Position numbers and translations under genes: made by a program. A model generated the notes under the pieces. That model had not been told where the DNA came from. It made no database searches and saw nothing but the letters and a program-made list of their open reading frames with translations. This document shows, piece by piece, positions 34,782 through 61,336 of a stretch of DNA of 64,000 nucleotides (its first letter is position 1; every line of letters begins with the position of its first letter). The stretch covers positions 31,558,001 to 31,622,000 of the forward strand of contig OU612068.1 of assembly GCA_914767715.1 (NCBI GenBank). The letters are read 5' to 3'. Source of the DNA: Membranipora membranacea (taxonomy: Eukaryota; Bryozoa; Gymnolaemata; Cheilostomatida; Membraniporidae).

Positions 34782-37542
34782 CTAAGACAGTTTCAGTAGG
34801 TCTGTAAAGTAGTGATCACACATTAAAATAGGGCACTCATTAAATTCTGATGTGTAGTCATAGTATAAGACATGCTCCTGTGGATTATACCACTCTGATC
34901 TACCATCATAACCACAGTCCTCCAGAGTGAGGGCAGGATCCAGCTGAGCTTCAGGTGATCTGGACTTATCTCTGAATACTGATATGGTTGTCGACTGAAT
35001 TCCAACCTCGGATTTGATTAGCTGGATTAGCCCATAGATGGTCAGGTGCGTATGTACTACCTTGGCGAAATGGCAGGGATGTTTTCTTAGAGTGTCAGCA
35101 AATGTGATCAGCATCAGACTGAGATCTATGTACCTGTCAAGTCAACAATGATAAAAGTCTTGTACTTGCGCAAAACATATAGGTTATCCCCTTTTGATCA
35201 GGGAGAAGGCAACTCCGAAATAGTTTGATCAAGGGGTTGTTGGACTTGTGGCAATTTGCACACAAAAGTAGTTAATATTTATAAAAGCATATTACAATGG
35301 AGTAAACATATCAAATATGTGTTGTGATTGTATAAAGAAAGTGCATGTTTTGTTTTTCTAGTACTCCCAGTAAAACCGTAAAGATTGGCTAAGGTGTGTT
35401 GCACAATACCTTATGTCAGTATCCTGGGGGGTCCAGAGTCCAACCAGACAGCACGGACACTTTTTTATATCTTTAGCAGACTGGCCTCGTGCTAGATAGA
35501 AATCTAGATTTTCCTCGTCTTCTTCATCACCACTAGAATCATCATAGTCATCTCCCCCGTCTGCCCCGCCAGCCAGTGCCGTCTTTTTCCTGGGTACATA
35601 AATATCTCATTTATATAACTATGTTCTCTGCCTTAAATAATAAGACGCTGTATGTCTATTAGAAGGTCATGCTGTGTCGGCTCTGATCTATTTCCGAGCA
35701 CCAGCAGCTTCCAGCTCACCACAGCACTCTCACAAGGTTATTCTCAAGTTTAGTTTCCTGTCACTTCTCTCAAAATGAGAATTTCTAGTGAAAGTTGAAA
35801 AGTATGCTTTCAATTGTTTGACATATTGTAGTAAAAGAGTGGGTGTACAAACACTTGCAAAACAAATGACTTTACTCAATGATGACTTACATATAATGAC
35901 GTAAACCCTGGTTGAGCTCCATGTACTCGATGTCTCCGGAGTTTTCAAAATCTAGTAGCTTACACAGTAGATGTGACTCCACCATATTGAGAGGACAGTT
36001 CATGTCATAACAAGCTGTAATACATAGGAACATCGTATATGTGCATGTTATATTATTGTTTCTTTTTAATCATTCGTATTTGCTCAGTGGTTGCTTGATA
36101 AAGAGCTATGGATTTCTCAGAATTTTGATGGGACTTGACAGGATGATGAGACTTAGGGAGAATCAGACCAGGATACTATCATGGTATCCTGCGGTGTTTG
36201 CCTGTGTATACCTGATTTTATTTCATCATAAGAGACGACTTCATCCTGAGCCATATCCACTCTCATCATTAGTTCTCTTAGTTTTCTCCCGTTCTGTAGA
36301 AGCCATGAATCTGCCAGCTGCACAAAGTGGTCATACTTCAACTTATTGGCTTTCAAAAGTTCCACTCCTTTCTCCAGCTTTATCAAAACTTTTTCAGCAA
36401 GGGATAATTTAACTTTCTTCGATCCTTTCTTCTTTTTACCACTTTTTTTCTTTGTAGTTGCACCATTTTCACCTCCCATCATAGACTGAGGTTCTTGCGC
36501 AGTTGCATCAAGGGCACTATCATCCCTGTAATTATTAATAGCATGTTTAGTTCAATTCGACAGTGTTGATTGGCTGCAGAGTTTTGTTGCATGTTTTCGT
36601 CTCTTTCTTCTGCTCACATGTACGTTGTGCATGCTGACAGCTTGTCCTGATAGGGCAATCCAGGAAGAAAAAGATATGGTGTTATATCAGCTGCAACCGT
36701 TATGCATACTAGTATCACCCCCTCAGGGGCTGTTGACGAGGCAAGAGTTTGAGTACTGAGTAGTACTAATAGTCAAAAATCAGCTCCGTGAGGAGGGCCA
36801 TTCGGCGATGAAGATTTAGAGATTAAGAGTAACAAGTTCATAGCCATGAAGATATCACTACTAAGACCATCAGTGAACATAGCAGAGAATTCACCAATCA
36901 ATACTGCAGAACTTGGAACTAGGTCATCCCTCACATCCTTGTATTGTGAATCTGCATGTCATCTAATATGACAAATGTCTCATTGTTGGTGCCTCTTGAA
37001 CATCTACCTACATACTATATACTAAATAGCTATACTCCTCTCATCATTTTCAGCACCAAATGCCCTGAATCACCTGTATGTTTATTGAGCTTTGTTACGC
37101 ATAAACAGACGAAGCACTCCCGCACAGATGAGTATAGATGAGACCCCCAGTGTCTTTTGACTAGAGATACTTATGAGAAACTTAAGCCAATGTAAGTTTG
37201 AAAGAAAGAAAGAAAGAAAGGCGTGGTTGTCATACCACTGTCTGAGGCCTTTATAATGACTGTGTCTATCCTGTTTGACAAGCTTTTCGAGACAGGCTAG
37301 ACTGGGTCCTAAATTTATGATGAGACTTCATCTGTAAGAAGTTTATTCCTTGCTGTGATGAGCAATTCAATTTGGCTCAATTAAAATGATTTAAAACAGT
37401 ACCCTGTCAATCAAGTAACCAATAAATTGAATTGAAGTAACCAAGGGCAAGCCCTTGAAGTAACAGTTGTGACCTACTTGCTGGTAGGTAACTTTTTCTT
37501 CTTCTTCCCTCCCGCAGACTTTTTCTTCTTTTTGCCAGGCAT
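34782..37542 (-). CDS. Uncharacterised Lys-rich, EF-hand-like and ubiquitin-like protein
   Basis: Minus-strand exons 37542-37478, 36525-36212, 36014-35891, 35589-35410 and 35133-34782 join in phase to 344 residues. I do not recognise the family. The N-terminus is strongly basic (MPGKKKKKSAGGKKKKK, then TTKKKSGKKKKGSKK). Next is a helical part (LSLAEKVLIKLEKGVELL). Two 12-residue EF-hand-like loops follow: DMAQDEVVSYDE (degenerate) and DFENSGDIEYME (good, with D1, E3, G6, I8 and E12). An acidic linker (DDYDDSSGDEEDEE) leads to KKCPCCLVGLW, a possible metal-binding CxCC. The last ~115 residues, from YIDLSLMLITFADTLRKHP, read like a ubiquitin-like fold (HLTIYGLIQLIKSEVGIQ, then TLEDCGYDG). The first exon is chosen because its phase-2 end fits exon 2. 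Its promoter faces that of the AAK1-like gene 1.1 kb away. Confidence 0.75.
37200..37221. repeat. (GAAA)n microsatellite
   Basis: About five GAAA units in intron 1 of the minus-strand gene. Confidence 0.85.
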
Positions 37543-38674
37543 AACTGTGACTCAAACTTCTTGTGATGATGCTCAATAGACTAAATATCTACAGAATTGT
37601 AAAGGGACTGCCTGCAAGTGGCAAGGAGTCCTTGGTAGTGGCAATGTGGTGCACAGCTTGACAAAAATAATCATAATAATAAGAGGGGAAAACCCAACTT
37701 ATTGTTGTTTGTTGCCATAGTGATTAGGATATGGCTGAAATGTGTATTGTTCATACATTGTGACAACAAAAAACAACAATAAGGTAAATGTTTATCAAAA
37801 GTTATGAAATCTTCACAGGCATATCATCTCACATCTATGATTCGTTATAAATAGTCAAGGGTAATATGGTTAGTTTTGGAAATGCTCCAAAAATATAATC
37901 GAAATTTGCTAGGGGGAAACATAGCACAGATTTACAGGAAGTAAACAAAAGCAGCTGCTCTGTGTGAAGTGGAAGTTGCAGCAGAAGATAGTTGCTAGTA
38001 ATCTTCTACCTCATCTGGCAGTTGGAACAGCAATTAAAGTGAGAATAGTATAAATGAAATATTTATCTTATCCTCAAGGTACCTTACAATGACATTTGTG
38101 TCTATTTGGTGAGGACGGAGGAAGGCATTGAAACCCCAACAAAATAAACTTATTTAATTTAGTGTCTTCTTCCATGAATCCCAAGTTACTAGTTCTTCAG
38201 ACCGGCTTCAATACACAGACCAACAATCAGGGACCCATGAGAGTTTGCAGGCATTACTACTGTCAAAGCATCCTGCTTTCCTTAAAGAAAGAATTAATAA
38301 TACAATCCTATGCAAACAGTGCTACATAATTTAGTACATGAACATAATTTTAAATAATGATAAAAAGTTAAATTAACTGCAACCACCAAGGTCTACAATT
38401 CCTTGATTGAACAGTCACTAACTCTCATTATTTTGTGCAGTAGGGTATAAGCATCAATTGAAGTATGCAGTTTGCTTGCATGCATCTCTGTGCCGTTTCA
38501 CAAGTGATCAGCTCAGGCGGGGTGATTACTATGGTTTGCAGATATTACATGTCAGCCATTCTGGCCCATTGAAGTCACTGCCCGCATAGTTACTACGGTC
38601 TGATGCCGTTATTTAAGACACAAAACATCTTGTTGTAGCTGCATTTTATACATATCAGCAACTGTGCTTAAAAA
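37543..38674. promoter_or_regulatory. Divergent intergenic region between the EF-hand/UBL gene and the AAK1-like gene
   Basis: The two genes start 1.13 kb apart on opposite strands, so both promoters should lie here. I see no TATA box at a convincing spacing and no clear factor sites. This is inferred from gene orientation only. Confidence 0.4.
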
Positions 38675-48400
<9,726 letters not shown>

Positions 48401-50025
48401 AAGCCAGTACTGACCACAGAGCACACCATGACCTGGTCTTTGAGGAAACGCAGTCCGTTCTATTCACTATCTTCTTCCAGTGCATATCTTGCCCATTCCT
48501 CAAACACACATATACTCCTACTGTTTGTCAATTAAATTATAGCCAGGATTTTTTTTTACACAATTATACTAATTAATTAATATGACTGGGTAAATCTAAT
48601 ATGATGTTGATTTGTTTCTTATACCAAACATGCATGCTGATTCTGTCTAGGTGCTCTCAGATTTTTAGTCCCTTACAAATGATTTATTCCAAAGATATCA
48701 AGAAGCCTGTATTATAGAAGACGTTGTGCCTGCATAGCTAATTTGTATTTAGATTTTTTTGTGGATTGCCAATTAGTGTTGCCTGACATGTTGTTCTTTT
48801 TAATTGAGCTTCCAAATCTGCATGTTTAGTATGCTCTGCCTTATCATTACCTTACGCTCCATTGCATCTTTCATTCACAATATTTATTTTTGAAACTATG
48901 TAACTCGTTTCTAATAATATATAGAATTATTTCATATTGATTTTTTAAAGTGCATCTGTCCCGGTGAGCGTGATATGTTGTCTTCTCAGGATTGTTTCCT
49001 GGTGGGCTCAAGTAAAATTCTGATGAAAAGAGGAAGCCGGTGGTAGGTATTAGTTGAATCACAGTGGAGGTTTCCCGGGTGAGCCGGGCGGGTTAGCCAG
49101 GCGGGTTAGGCCATATCTGATTTGGACGTTCTCAATACTGGAAAAGTTTGCAGAGTAATAACAATTAGAGAATTTGTTCAACTAAGGCTGCCTGTGTCAT
49201 AGAAGTTGTAGGAGCTTGGACTCACAAGCTTACTCAGTTGCTGTGCATCATCCACCATATCCTAAACAGGAAGACCAACTAATAAATGTGGCACATATTT
49301 GACATAACAAAGATGAACACTGATACTCCTTCGTTTCAATCAGGCAATAATCCGAAAATTGTTCGCTGATAAATGCATCGTTCCAGCAAGCAGCTAGTGC
49401 TTTTTTGGAAATCCTGCAAAGAGAAGCGAGGAGTTATCAGATAGTAACTTATTTGCCGCTCTTATTAAAAAAGCCCGCTTGCTAGACCTCAACTGAAAAA
49501 AGCTTGTCAAGACAGGCTAGTCCCCAGATAGCTCAGGGGTTAGCTTCAGCCTTCATGTAATATAAGATTACTCATGAATGGAGTTGTCTAACAAGGCTTG
49601 GGAGACAGATAACTCCCACTAGTACTATGCACAGCGTCTTGAAAATATTAATCCGCTTAAAAATATTCTTTTAAGTTAATAGAGTAGTTTTTGAAGTTCA
49701 GCATGGTATGAAACTCATTTAAACAATTTGATCAATATCTGTTATTCACTATGCAGTAGATTCTAGGATTTTTACTCACAAATTTGTGATAAAATATACA
49801 TCCTCATAGCTATTATATTCATACACCATATTATACTGGCTATCTTTTGAGGACAAGCAACCATTCCTAGTGACATCATTTTTTGAACTCGTGCCTGTTG
49901 GTGAGGATAGACAAAAGAACTACCGCATCGCTCATCTGAGTGAATAGAGTTACCAGCAAGTACAGACATCAATCATCTGTTCCGTAAAGGACCTTAAAAT
50001 AAAATTTGCAGCACATTGATTGGCA
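48401..50025. other. 3' UTR of the AAK1-like gene and intergenic region upstream of UBE2D
   Basis: No gene is seen in 1.6 kb. It includes a short GGGCGGGTTAG duplicate (about 49085-49110). The UBE2D promoter and 5' UTR should lie at the right end. Confidence 0.5.
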
Positions 50026-53821
<3,796 letters not shown>

Positions 53822-56058
53822 CGATCCGAACCCCTTAGTAGCTAAATATTATCTACAGCAATAAAAGATTTTAACGCGTTAAACAACACCGAAAACTTGA
53901 CAACATATCACTAGTGCTTTTGTTCATTCATATCTTCCTGTTGATGTTCTCAGACTATATTGTCCTGGTCTGTTTTTGAAGCCGACTCTAAGTCTGCTCT
54001 AAGTGTTGATTTGTTTCCCAGCTTCTATTAAGAAAATTCTATAAACGGCATCAGTAGCTTTTCGAGAGACAGGCTCAAATTCAGAGCTTGGCTTTATTCA
54101 TCTTGGATTTTTATTTGGAGTGTTGAAATTAACTCTGGAGGATTTCCAGGTACTTCAACTTAAAACCCCTGTTTATTCCCTTAGTTTTTTATTACTACCA
54201 TAGTTTGTGCTCTTTACTACAAGTTCTACTCTGCGCTTTATGTTACAAAAGTGTAAAAATGTTGTTTTATTAAAGTGTTACCGATCACACACAAAGTTTA
54301 TTGTTACTGTGAACTGAAGAGGCCCTGAATATGATGCCCTTCTGTGTTTTACTTCATGAACACAGTTCCAGTGCATACTCCCAGTGATCTTAACTATTCA
54401 ACATCTAATTGGATATATCACAGTCTGTCACAAGACAAAAAGGATTCCTGTAGTCGAGTTACATAGAGTAAAAGGTTCAATATTTATGAACATCGTATAA
54501 ATTTGACAGTGTGAATGGAAGGACAGAAGTTATACAAATGCCTCAACTTGGGGACTTCTTGATTATGATGAGCAAGGCATTTGCTTCCAGATCCCTGCTC
54601 AAAAACCATCTTATTATGGTCTTCTATTAAGACAAAACTTTACCGATCATGCATAGACGCGCTGCTAGACTATAAATATGAATTGGTTTGTCCACTTGGC
54701 GAAACAAAAAGGTGGTTGCGTTACAGAACTACAGTTGCATCAAGCTGAACGATTCCAGAGAATACCTGCTGAAAGACTCTTTAACAGTGAACTACAAGAT
54801 AACAGATATGGCATACTCTTCAACCATTGAAAGAGGGAGTTCGTCGCTTCAACCCTTCTGATATACCAAGTGGTGGGATCGGGGAGGTTGTCCCACCCCT
54901 AGTGGATTTGCGCAACACATACATGAAAGTAATTTGAAGTTGTATTCCCACTATCTTTCTAACACCGGGGCTATTTATTGCCGTCCCCTACCTGGAAACA
55001 TGATTGTAGTCTAGAACTATTGCCCAAATTTGAGCAAGAGCAGGTGAAATCTTCACTAAAGAATTATATGAATTGCTGCTGCCTATCATGTATGATTTGT
55101 TATAATCATGATAGGTGGACCAGTAAATGTGATGTTGAACTTTGAGCACCACTCTAGGATAAGTAGTTATATATCATAGTACTAATCAATCATCTTATCT
55201 TTTACCTACCTCATACCATAATACTCAGTGCTGTTGTGCTGATGAGTGTGTCAACAATTTCCAAGTGCTGCAGACAGAAGATTCCCAGAAGCTACCAGCA
55301 TTCCATTTTGACATTGTAAGTCAAAGTGTGTGGTTAGTTAGCAAAACTTACAGACTGACTGTTGCCACCAGTGACCATTGGCACCATGTATTATTACTAT
55401 GGTTATAGTATAACCAAGTTGTAATTACTCAGTCCTTGCTATTGTTACTGTAATATCAGTGTGTGGTGTATAGTGTCAATGTTTAAATAGTGTAACTCAA
55501 ACCAATAGTCCCTTGGTTTGAGTTACATTATAGTTACACCACAATAGGAACACTGGCAGTGAAGGGAAGAGGGGACTGCTAGAAATTAGAAATTAGAAAT
55601 GGAATCACTCTATGCTACAGAAAGTTTGGTATACTCCCTGCTCAAACTGGCATTAGCCATCATTCATAGTGATCATCATATATAAAGCTCAATCATTCTA
55701 AAAAAACTGGTGACCATACATCCAATGAGATAATAGCAAGGTGTTACTCCTTTATAATAGTAAGGAGTCCCCATTAACTGGTTGGTTAACAGCATGTTAA
55801 AGCGGGAAGCAAACAAATAGCAAATTGTGTGTGTTCAGTGTGCAAACCATTGGCTAAAACTGGCCTCGTTATGTAAGGCTCCGTTTGTTCAGACAAGATA
55901 TCAGGATAATTTTTGTAGATCAAGGCAATTCCTTACCACCAGAAGTAAGTTGAATGGTGGGGCAGCTTGACGCATAGAACAGGACATACATTGGTGTGCT
56001 GTGTACTTCCAGGTGCAGAAGACAGATATCAACAGTGCAAAAGCTAAGGAGGGTGAGG
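53822..56058. other. Intergenic region between UBE2D and NUDT12
   Basis: 2.2 kb with the UBE2D polyadenylation signal at 53860. A 15-bp-arm hairpin lies at 55491-55527 (TGTAACTCAAACCAA and TTGGTTTGAGTTACA). No gene is recognised. Confidence 0.5.
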
Positions 56059-59000
56059 ATGAATGTGGAGTTAGACGCAGATGAACGCTTGTTCAGTGTT
56101 TGCGCTAATGGCAAGCTTGGAGATCTCAAAAACCTTATATCGTGTGAGTAGCAGTGAAGTAGTTATCCACGTTCCATAATCTGAAAAACCAAGAAATCTA
56201 TAATGGGAATGTCTCATTACCAGATGGCTTCCAAATATGACCACCTATAGGCCACCTAAATGTTCCAGTTATCTGGTGGTAGAAGTTTTTCCTCTAGGTC
56301 TGAAGGCTGCCATTTAATATCTAGAATTAAAACTAGTAGTTGACATATGGGTAGAAGCCGATACAAATGCTCATCAAGAGCACTGCATTTTTACCTTGTG
56401 CTATTGTTTGAGTTATCTCCGCACTAAAATATTTCGACTATCTAAAAGATTACAGTATCGTCAGTTTCAATTAGAGAATATGGCATACTCATCTCAAGCA
56501 GGTAAAGTGAGTGAGTGACAGTATACACTGCTGTACCTATTTTGTAAATGTTGATGATAACCCTTGTCGTGCGGCCATGGTTTTTTTGGTTTTTTGCCCG
56601 CTTGACAAGGCTAGTTGATTATCATTATTCATAATCAGGGAGTTGTCTGCTCATTTGGAAGGTGTAGAGTGTAGACAATATCCATTGCATGAAATGGAAG
56701 GAACAATTCCATGTCATGCTTTTATCAGTGGACTAGTAGTTCATTGCTTTGATACTCCATTATGGCTTAACCAGGGCTAATTAAATACAGGACTGATGAA
56801 ATATATATAAAAATAAATATATTTTGTGGAGTAATTGGTAGTAACTGGTAATTGGTATCACATCAAAAGCCAATTCTGATCAGTTTGAATGTCACTCTAT
56901 TTCATGTAATGAGAATATTCAAGATAGGTATTATTATATGGTGAACTTGAATCTATCATGCTGTGTTGATACTAGTTGTTAGCCCAGCTGTGTATCAATA
57001 GTGAAGTCAGCATGTATGTTGGGTTTTTTTATGTTATTTTTTTGTAAGACATTCATCATTACAGATACGTCTACACTGAAGCTGGACAGCTCTAACAGTC
57101 GAGGATGGACGGCCCTCATGTTCGCTGCCAGAAATGGTCATGTAGATATAACCAAGACTCTAGTCAAAGAAGGGTGAGCCACTGCGTCATTCATGTGTTG
57201 AACTCAAAATAGACCTAAAAGTGGACTCTCCACTCGGAGGTTCAGAATAAATTCTCTATTTTGTGATGTAGGGTGTAAGGCTCGACGGATCTTTGCTATT
57301 GCTTCTTTCAAAAAATTATGTTTTAGTGTCAAGCTCGATGCAATGAATAACCTTGGGCAGACAGCATACGACATAGCGTCTTTCTGGAACCACAAGGAAG
57401 TGATGTCCTTACTCTCTCTACCTGATGATAACCTGCCTCAGGAGCCTGTACACTTCTTCACTGTTAAGAATTTAGACAGGGCCAGTGAAAAGAGAAAAGA
57501 CTCTGACTGGCTCAAACAAAATCTTGCCAGCTCACCCAATTCAAGAATATTAGTATTTGTGAAAACTTTTCCTGTGATAGAAGCGGAAGGCAAGTTGGTT
57601 GATTTGAAATTATTTAAATACAACGAGGTGGACTCTTATATAGATGTGGAAGATCTAGACAAGTCTGAAGTCGTCTTGCTCGGAGTGGACCATGAGAAGG
57701 ATCTCACATATTTTGCCATCAACATTGATAAAGGTAAGCTGAGAAAGGCCGGCGTGCTCGGATATATGTTGTATACAAGCACTGATATATATTCATATCA
57801 AAGTATACAAGTCATGTTATCGTGTGCTACGGCCATGTATTCCATTAAGCAGTGAGCAATTTGAGAACATATGCAACTTTTGGCTGAAAGACCGCCTGGG
57901 TATAAAATTCATTGGGTATTGTGCTACATCCTTGTACATGATGTTGTTGAATTTTTAATCAGAGCATCACTGTCAACCATATGTTTGCCATCAGATTGTA
58001 TAAACTAAACTTTCCTGGTGTGTGATAGAACCCAATTGAAGAAGACAATACCATACCAGCTCAGTATTTATAAAGACATTATTGTCTGTCAATCAATCAT
58101 TGTATTTTTTATATCGATGACAGCACAAAAGCATCCCAACATACGAGAACCAATTTTTGTTGTAAAGGATTGTGGAAGGAATCAGGATCAACCCCTGTTT
58201 TGAGAATGTTACCGACATTATTTCATTTGGCAGTTTCTATATTTGGAAGCTAAAAGGCTCTAATTAGAATGTCACTAGAATATTATGATTTATATTCAGC
58301 TTGTTTCAATATAAGTACCAATTTTTTGACAAGCAATCACTCAATAGATATAAACATGAAACTTAATTTAGTGACATAGCTCAAATCTGCTACGTTCAAA
58401 GAATTGGTGAAAGTTGGTGAAGTTTGGTTTTCCAAGATCATTCCAATAAACATTTTGTTTTCGTTAGGCTTATAAATTCCAGAAATACATGCGTCAAAAT
58501 TTAATGGGCACAAGCATCTGACATCAAAGATAGAATTATGATGGAATGGTTTTTATATCAACAAAATTAAGAAACAAACACAAACACATGGTACCTGACA
58601 CCATATTAAATTTGCTTACTTTGTGAGCGCCATGTCGAAGTAGGGGATGATGATCATGTCATGTGACATAAAAAAAAAGACTAAATTAAATATCTCTGAT
58701 TCCAGCTCTGCCAACACTCCTGTGTGTATGTACTATTTAGTGACTCAAACACTGTTAAACTGTCACAATAAAAGCAATGATAGTAAGTATCACAAATGGC
58801 ACTCGTGGTTGTGAAACTTGACTGACAATGTATTATGTAAATATTACTAACATATATGTTGAATATGTTGCAGACAAAGGCAAGGAGTTGATCAAATCGT
58901 CCACAGACAATCTGTATGTATTGGAGAGAATAAGAGATGCTTTTATACTCAGCACTGAACAAGCAGCGCTAGCTGGACTGGTGAGTGTTAATTTTATTTA

Positions 59001-60421
59001 TTTGAGTTATTCTGCATTTAAACTGCACATAATGATCTGAGAGGCGGAATATACCTCGAAATGTGTTAAATTAGTAGCTTTAGTGCTCCTTTTCTTGATA
59101 CAGCCACTGAAAAAAATATGATTATGCCTTTTTTGACATCTGCCTAAATAATACCTAAATATGACTGCATCAAAATCTGCCTCCTCACCCTAGTTACTCT
59201 ATTGTTGCGTGTTAATCTTACAGGCACACAGTATGTTTGATCTTACAGGCAAACAGTATGTTTGATCTTACAGGCGAACAGTATGTTTGATCTTACAGGC
59301 ACATAGTATGTTTGACTGGCACAATAGATGTAGATACTGTCAGACATGTGGAAGTGTGACTAGATTCTCTGAAGGAGGATATAAGAGAACTTGTACTAAC
59401 CAGACATGTCTCACCGTGAGAGGTTTGTATGATGGCCCAGCAGTCTGCCGATAGTTTTTTAAGGACTCGTTCATAAAATTTAAAATGTTTATATAAGGCG
59501 ATCAGGACATTTCACAATGAGGCATCTTGACAAAAGTTGCTATTAGAGTCAGAAGCTCAATGACTGATACTGTATCATGGTTGGTAAACAAGCATCACGC
59601 TTATTCAACCAGGGAATGTCTGACAAGACGCAACAGGGAGCTTGTCCCAAACACCCTGGATATAATTTGCTTTACTTTGGAGTTCTCTGCTCTTTGATTT
59701 TTTGTAGTAGGACATCTCCAGCGTTACTTGTGATTTGATTATTGAATATTATATTTCAGAGATTAAGAACTCATCATATCCGAGACTAGACCCGACTATC
59801 ATAGCCAGTGTGGTCTCACCTGATAAGAGTAAGTTACTGTTAGCCCGAGGTCTCAGATTTCCTACACCTAATATGTGGAGCTGCTTAGCCGGATTTATGG
59901 AGCCAGGTAATAATTATATCAATAGTGTCTGAGCCATTTGTTGGTTTTGTTCATGCTTATTGTGTGACATGGGACAGGATGTCATTACTCTATGCCAGAG
60001 CTTCTTTGTACTGGTCATAATCATTGCTTCGACATCATCTTTCTAATAATTGAGACCAAGTCACGCCTATTAGAAATAAATGGTTGGTTTACTTATAGGT
60101 GAGAGTATGGAGGACGCATGTAGACGTGAGGTATTTGAGGAGGCCGGAGTAACTCTTGGTAAGGTGACCTATCACTCCTCTCAGCCGTGGCCATTCCCTA
60201 CTCAGCTCATGATAGGACTGACTGGTCAGGCCACTTCTGAGACTATAACTGTAGACACGTCTGAGTTAGCAGATGCTCGCTGGTTCAGTAGAGCTGAGGT
60301 TGTCAGCATGATGATGAGAAAGCATCCAGATGGACTCGTTATACCACCTCATCAGGCTATAGCTCATCATCTCATTAAATCATTCCTACACCAGTCCACT
60401 TCAACTAACTCTAAACTCTGA
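56059..60421 (+). CDS. NUDT12: NUDT12, ankyrin-Nudix NAD(P)H/NAD-cap hydrolase
   Basis: Exons 56059-56141, 57065-57173, 57327-57733, 58874-58980, 59299-59422, 59760-59906 and 60099-60421 give about 433 residues (human has 462). NUDT12 hydrolyses NADH/NADPH and removes NAD caps from RNA. In order: an ankyrin region (ERLFSVCANGKLGDLKNLIS, RGWTALMFAARNGHVDITKT, NNLGQTAYDIASFWNHKEV), a linker domain, and a zinc ribbon with four cysteines (CRYCQTCGSVTRF, then RTCTNQTC). The Nudix domain follows, with GFMEPGESMEDACRREVFEE and AGV completing the Nudix box, then SQPWPFPTQLMIG typical of the NADH subfamily. The C-terminus SKL is a canonical PTS1, fitting the peroxisomal site known for the family. Two oddities: exon 1 (phase 2) and exon 2 (needs phase 1) do not join in frame at the obvious sites, and exon 5's acceptor is present in four tandem copies. 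Confidence 0.92.
59215..59314 (+). repeat. Four tandem copies of a 25-bp unit carrying the NUDT12 exon-5 splice acceptor
   Basis: The unit (CTTACAG plus GCACACAGTATGTTTGAT) recurs at an exact 25-bp pitch, placing AG acceptors at 59223, 59248, 59273 and 59298. The fourth copy runs into the real exon (HSMFDWHNRC). Using any of the first three acceptors shifts frame and meets a stop within about 14 codons. Confidence 0.93.
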
Positions 60422-61335
60422 ATACGCAGGTGATTTTGGAATATTTCCTTTGCTCAGAATTATAAGTGCCAAATATTTAATTTATGCATAAAGATGAATG
60501 TCACATTTTCTCGCTTATAGTTATATATAAATGAGTAATGATTGTTTGTATTACTCCTTGCGTTCATATACATACAGCCGGGGATTGCATTTTGTATCGT
60601 GAAAGTGACAGAAAATTATCTTTCAGCCAAAAAATTTAATCAAAATTTGAGAAAGTTTTTATCTGAATCAGATCTGTGAGATTTCAGAGCAGTATTTGTA
60701 TGAGGATTTTTATGAACGGCATTGGCTGCTTTTCAGGGTTGAGGATTTGGGGGAGTGGGAGAATAAATATTGCCCTGCAACCTCAACAATGAAAATCATT
60801 TGTTGAATAAAGTGAATTGCCAGAGGCCATTTGGATGTGAGTTCAATCTTCATTTTAATCGGGAACATGTCTTACCTCTGATTTTTAATCCAACAAAAGT
60901 GAGTAGAGAGCCTTTATGATTATGAAATTGGAATTGCGAATAATGTTAATAATACAACATTGGCGAAATATGCATAAAATATTGCATGCTGGATTTAAAA
61001 GGAAATATTGTTATGACATAAAATCTCACCTACCAGACAATATAATTTCCTGATAAAACCCAATTATCATATACAAAGGAATACCTGTCCTTACTCCAAT
61101 ATTGAATTTCATCCAGGGTTACAAGTTGTATTTCATGTTGTGGCATTATTATTATTATTAATTGTATCTATTGAGGTTTTCATCACAATAATTTTATTGT
61201 CATATTCAAAAAATGTGTTGTTATAGCTACCTGTGACATGGCTAACTATACATCATAGTATATATTTCGTTATTGTCATAAGCATGTTGTTTATGCATAT
61301 CATTAGGCCAAGTTTTTAATGAAAATAAGTTGAGC
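60422..61335. other. NUDT12 3' UTR and intergenic sequence
   Basis: A polyadenylation signal candidate AATAAA lies at 60806-60811, 385 nt past the stop. The rest is AT-rich and featureless. Confidence 0.5.
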
Positions 61336-61336
61336 C

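Noticed and set aside
56083-56141. Alternative NUDT12 start in another frame that would fit exon 2's phase
   Set aside because: It discards the clear ankyrin-like sequence SVCANGKLGDLKNLI for an unrecognisable one. A missed microexon or base error is more likely.
59224-59298. CRISPR-like regular repeats at 25-bp pitch
   Set aside because: The units are contiguous with no spacers, contain a splice acceptor and lie in an animal gene. It is a tandem duplication.
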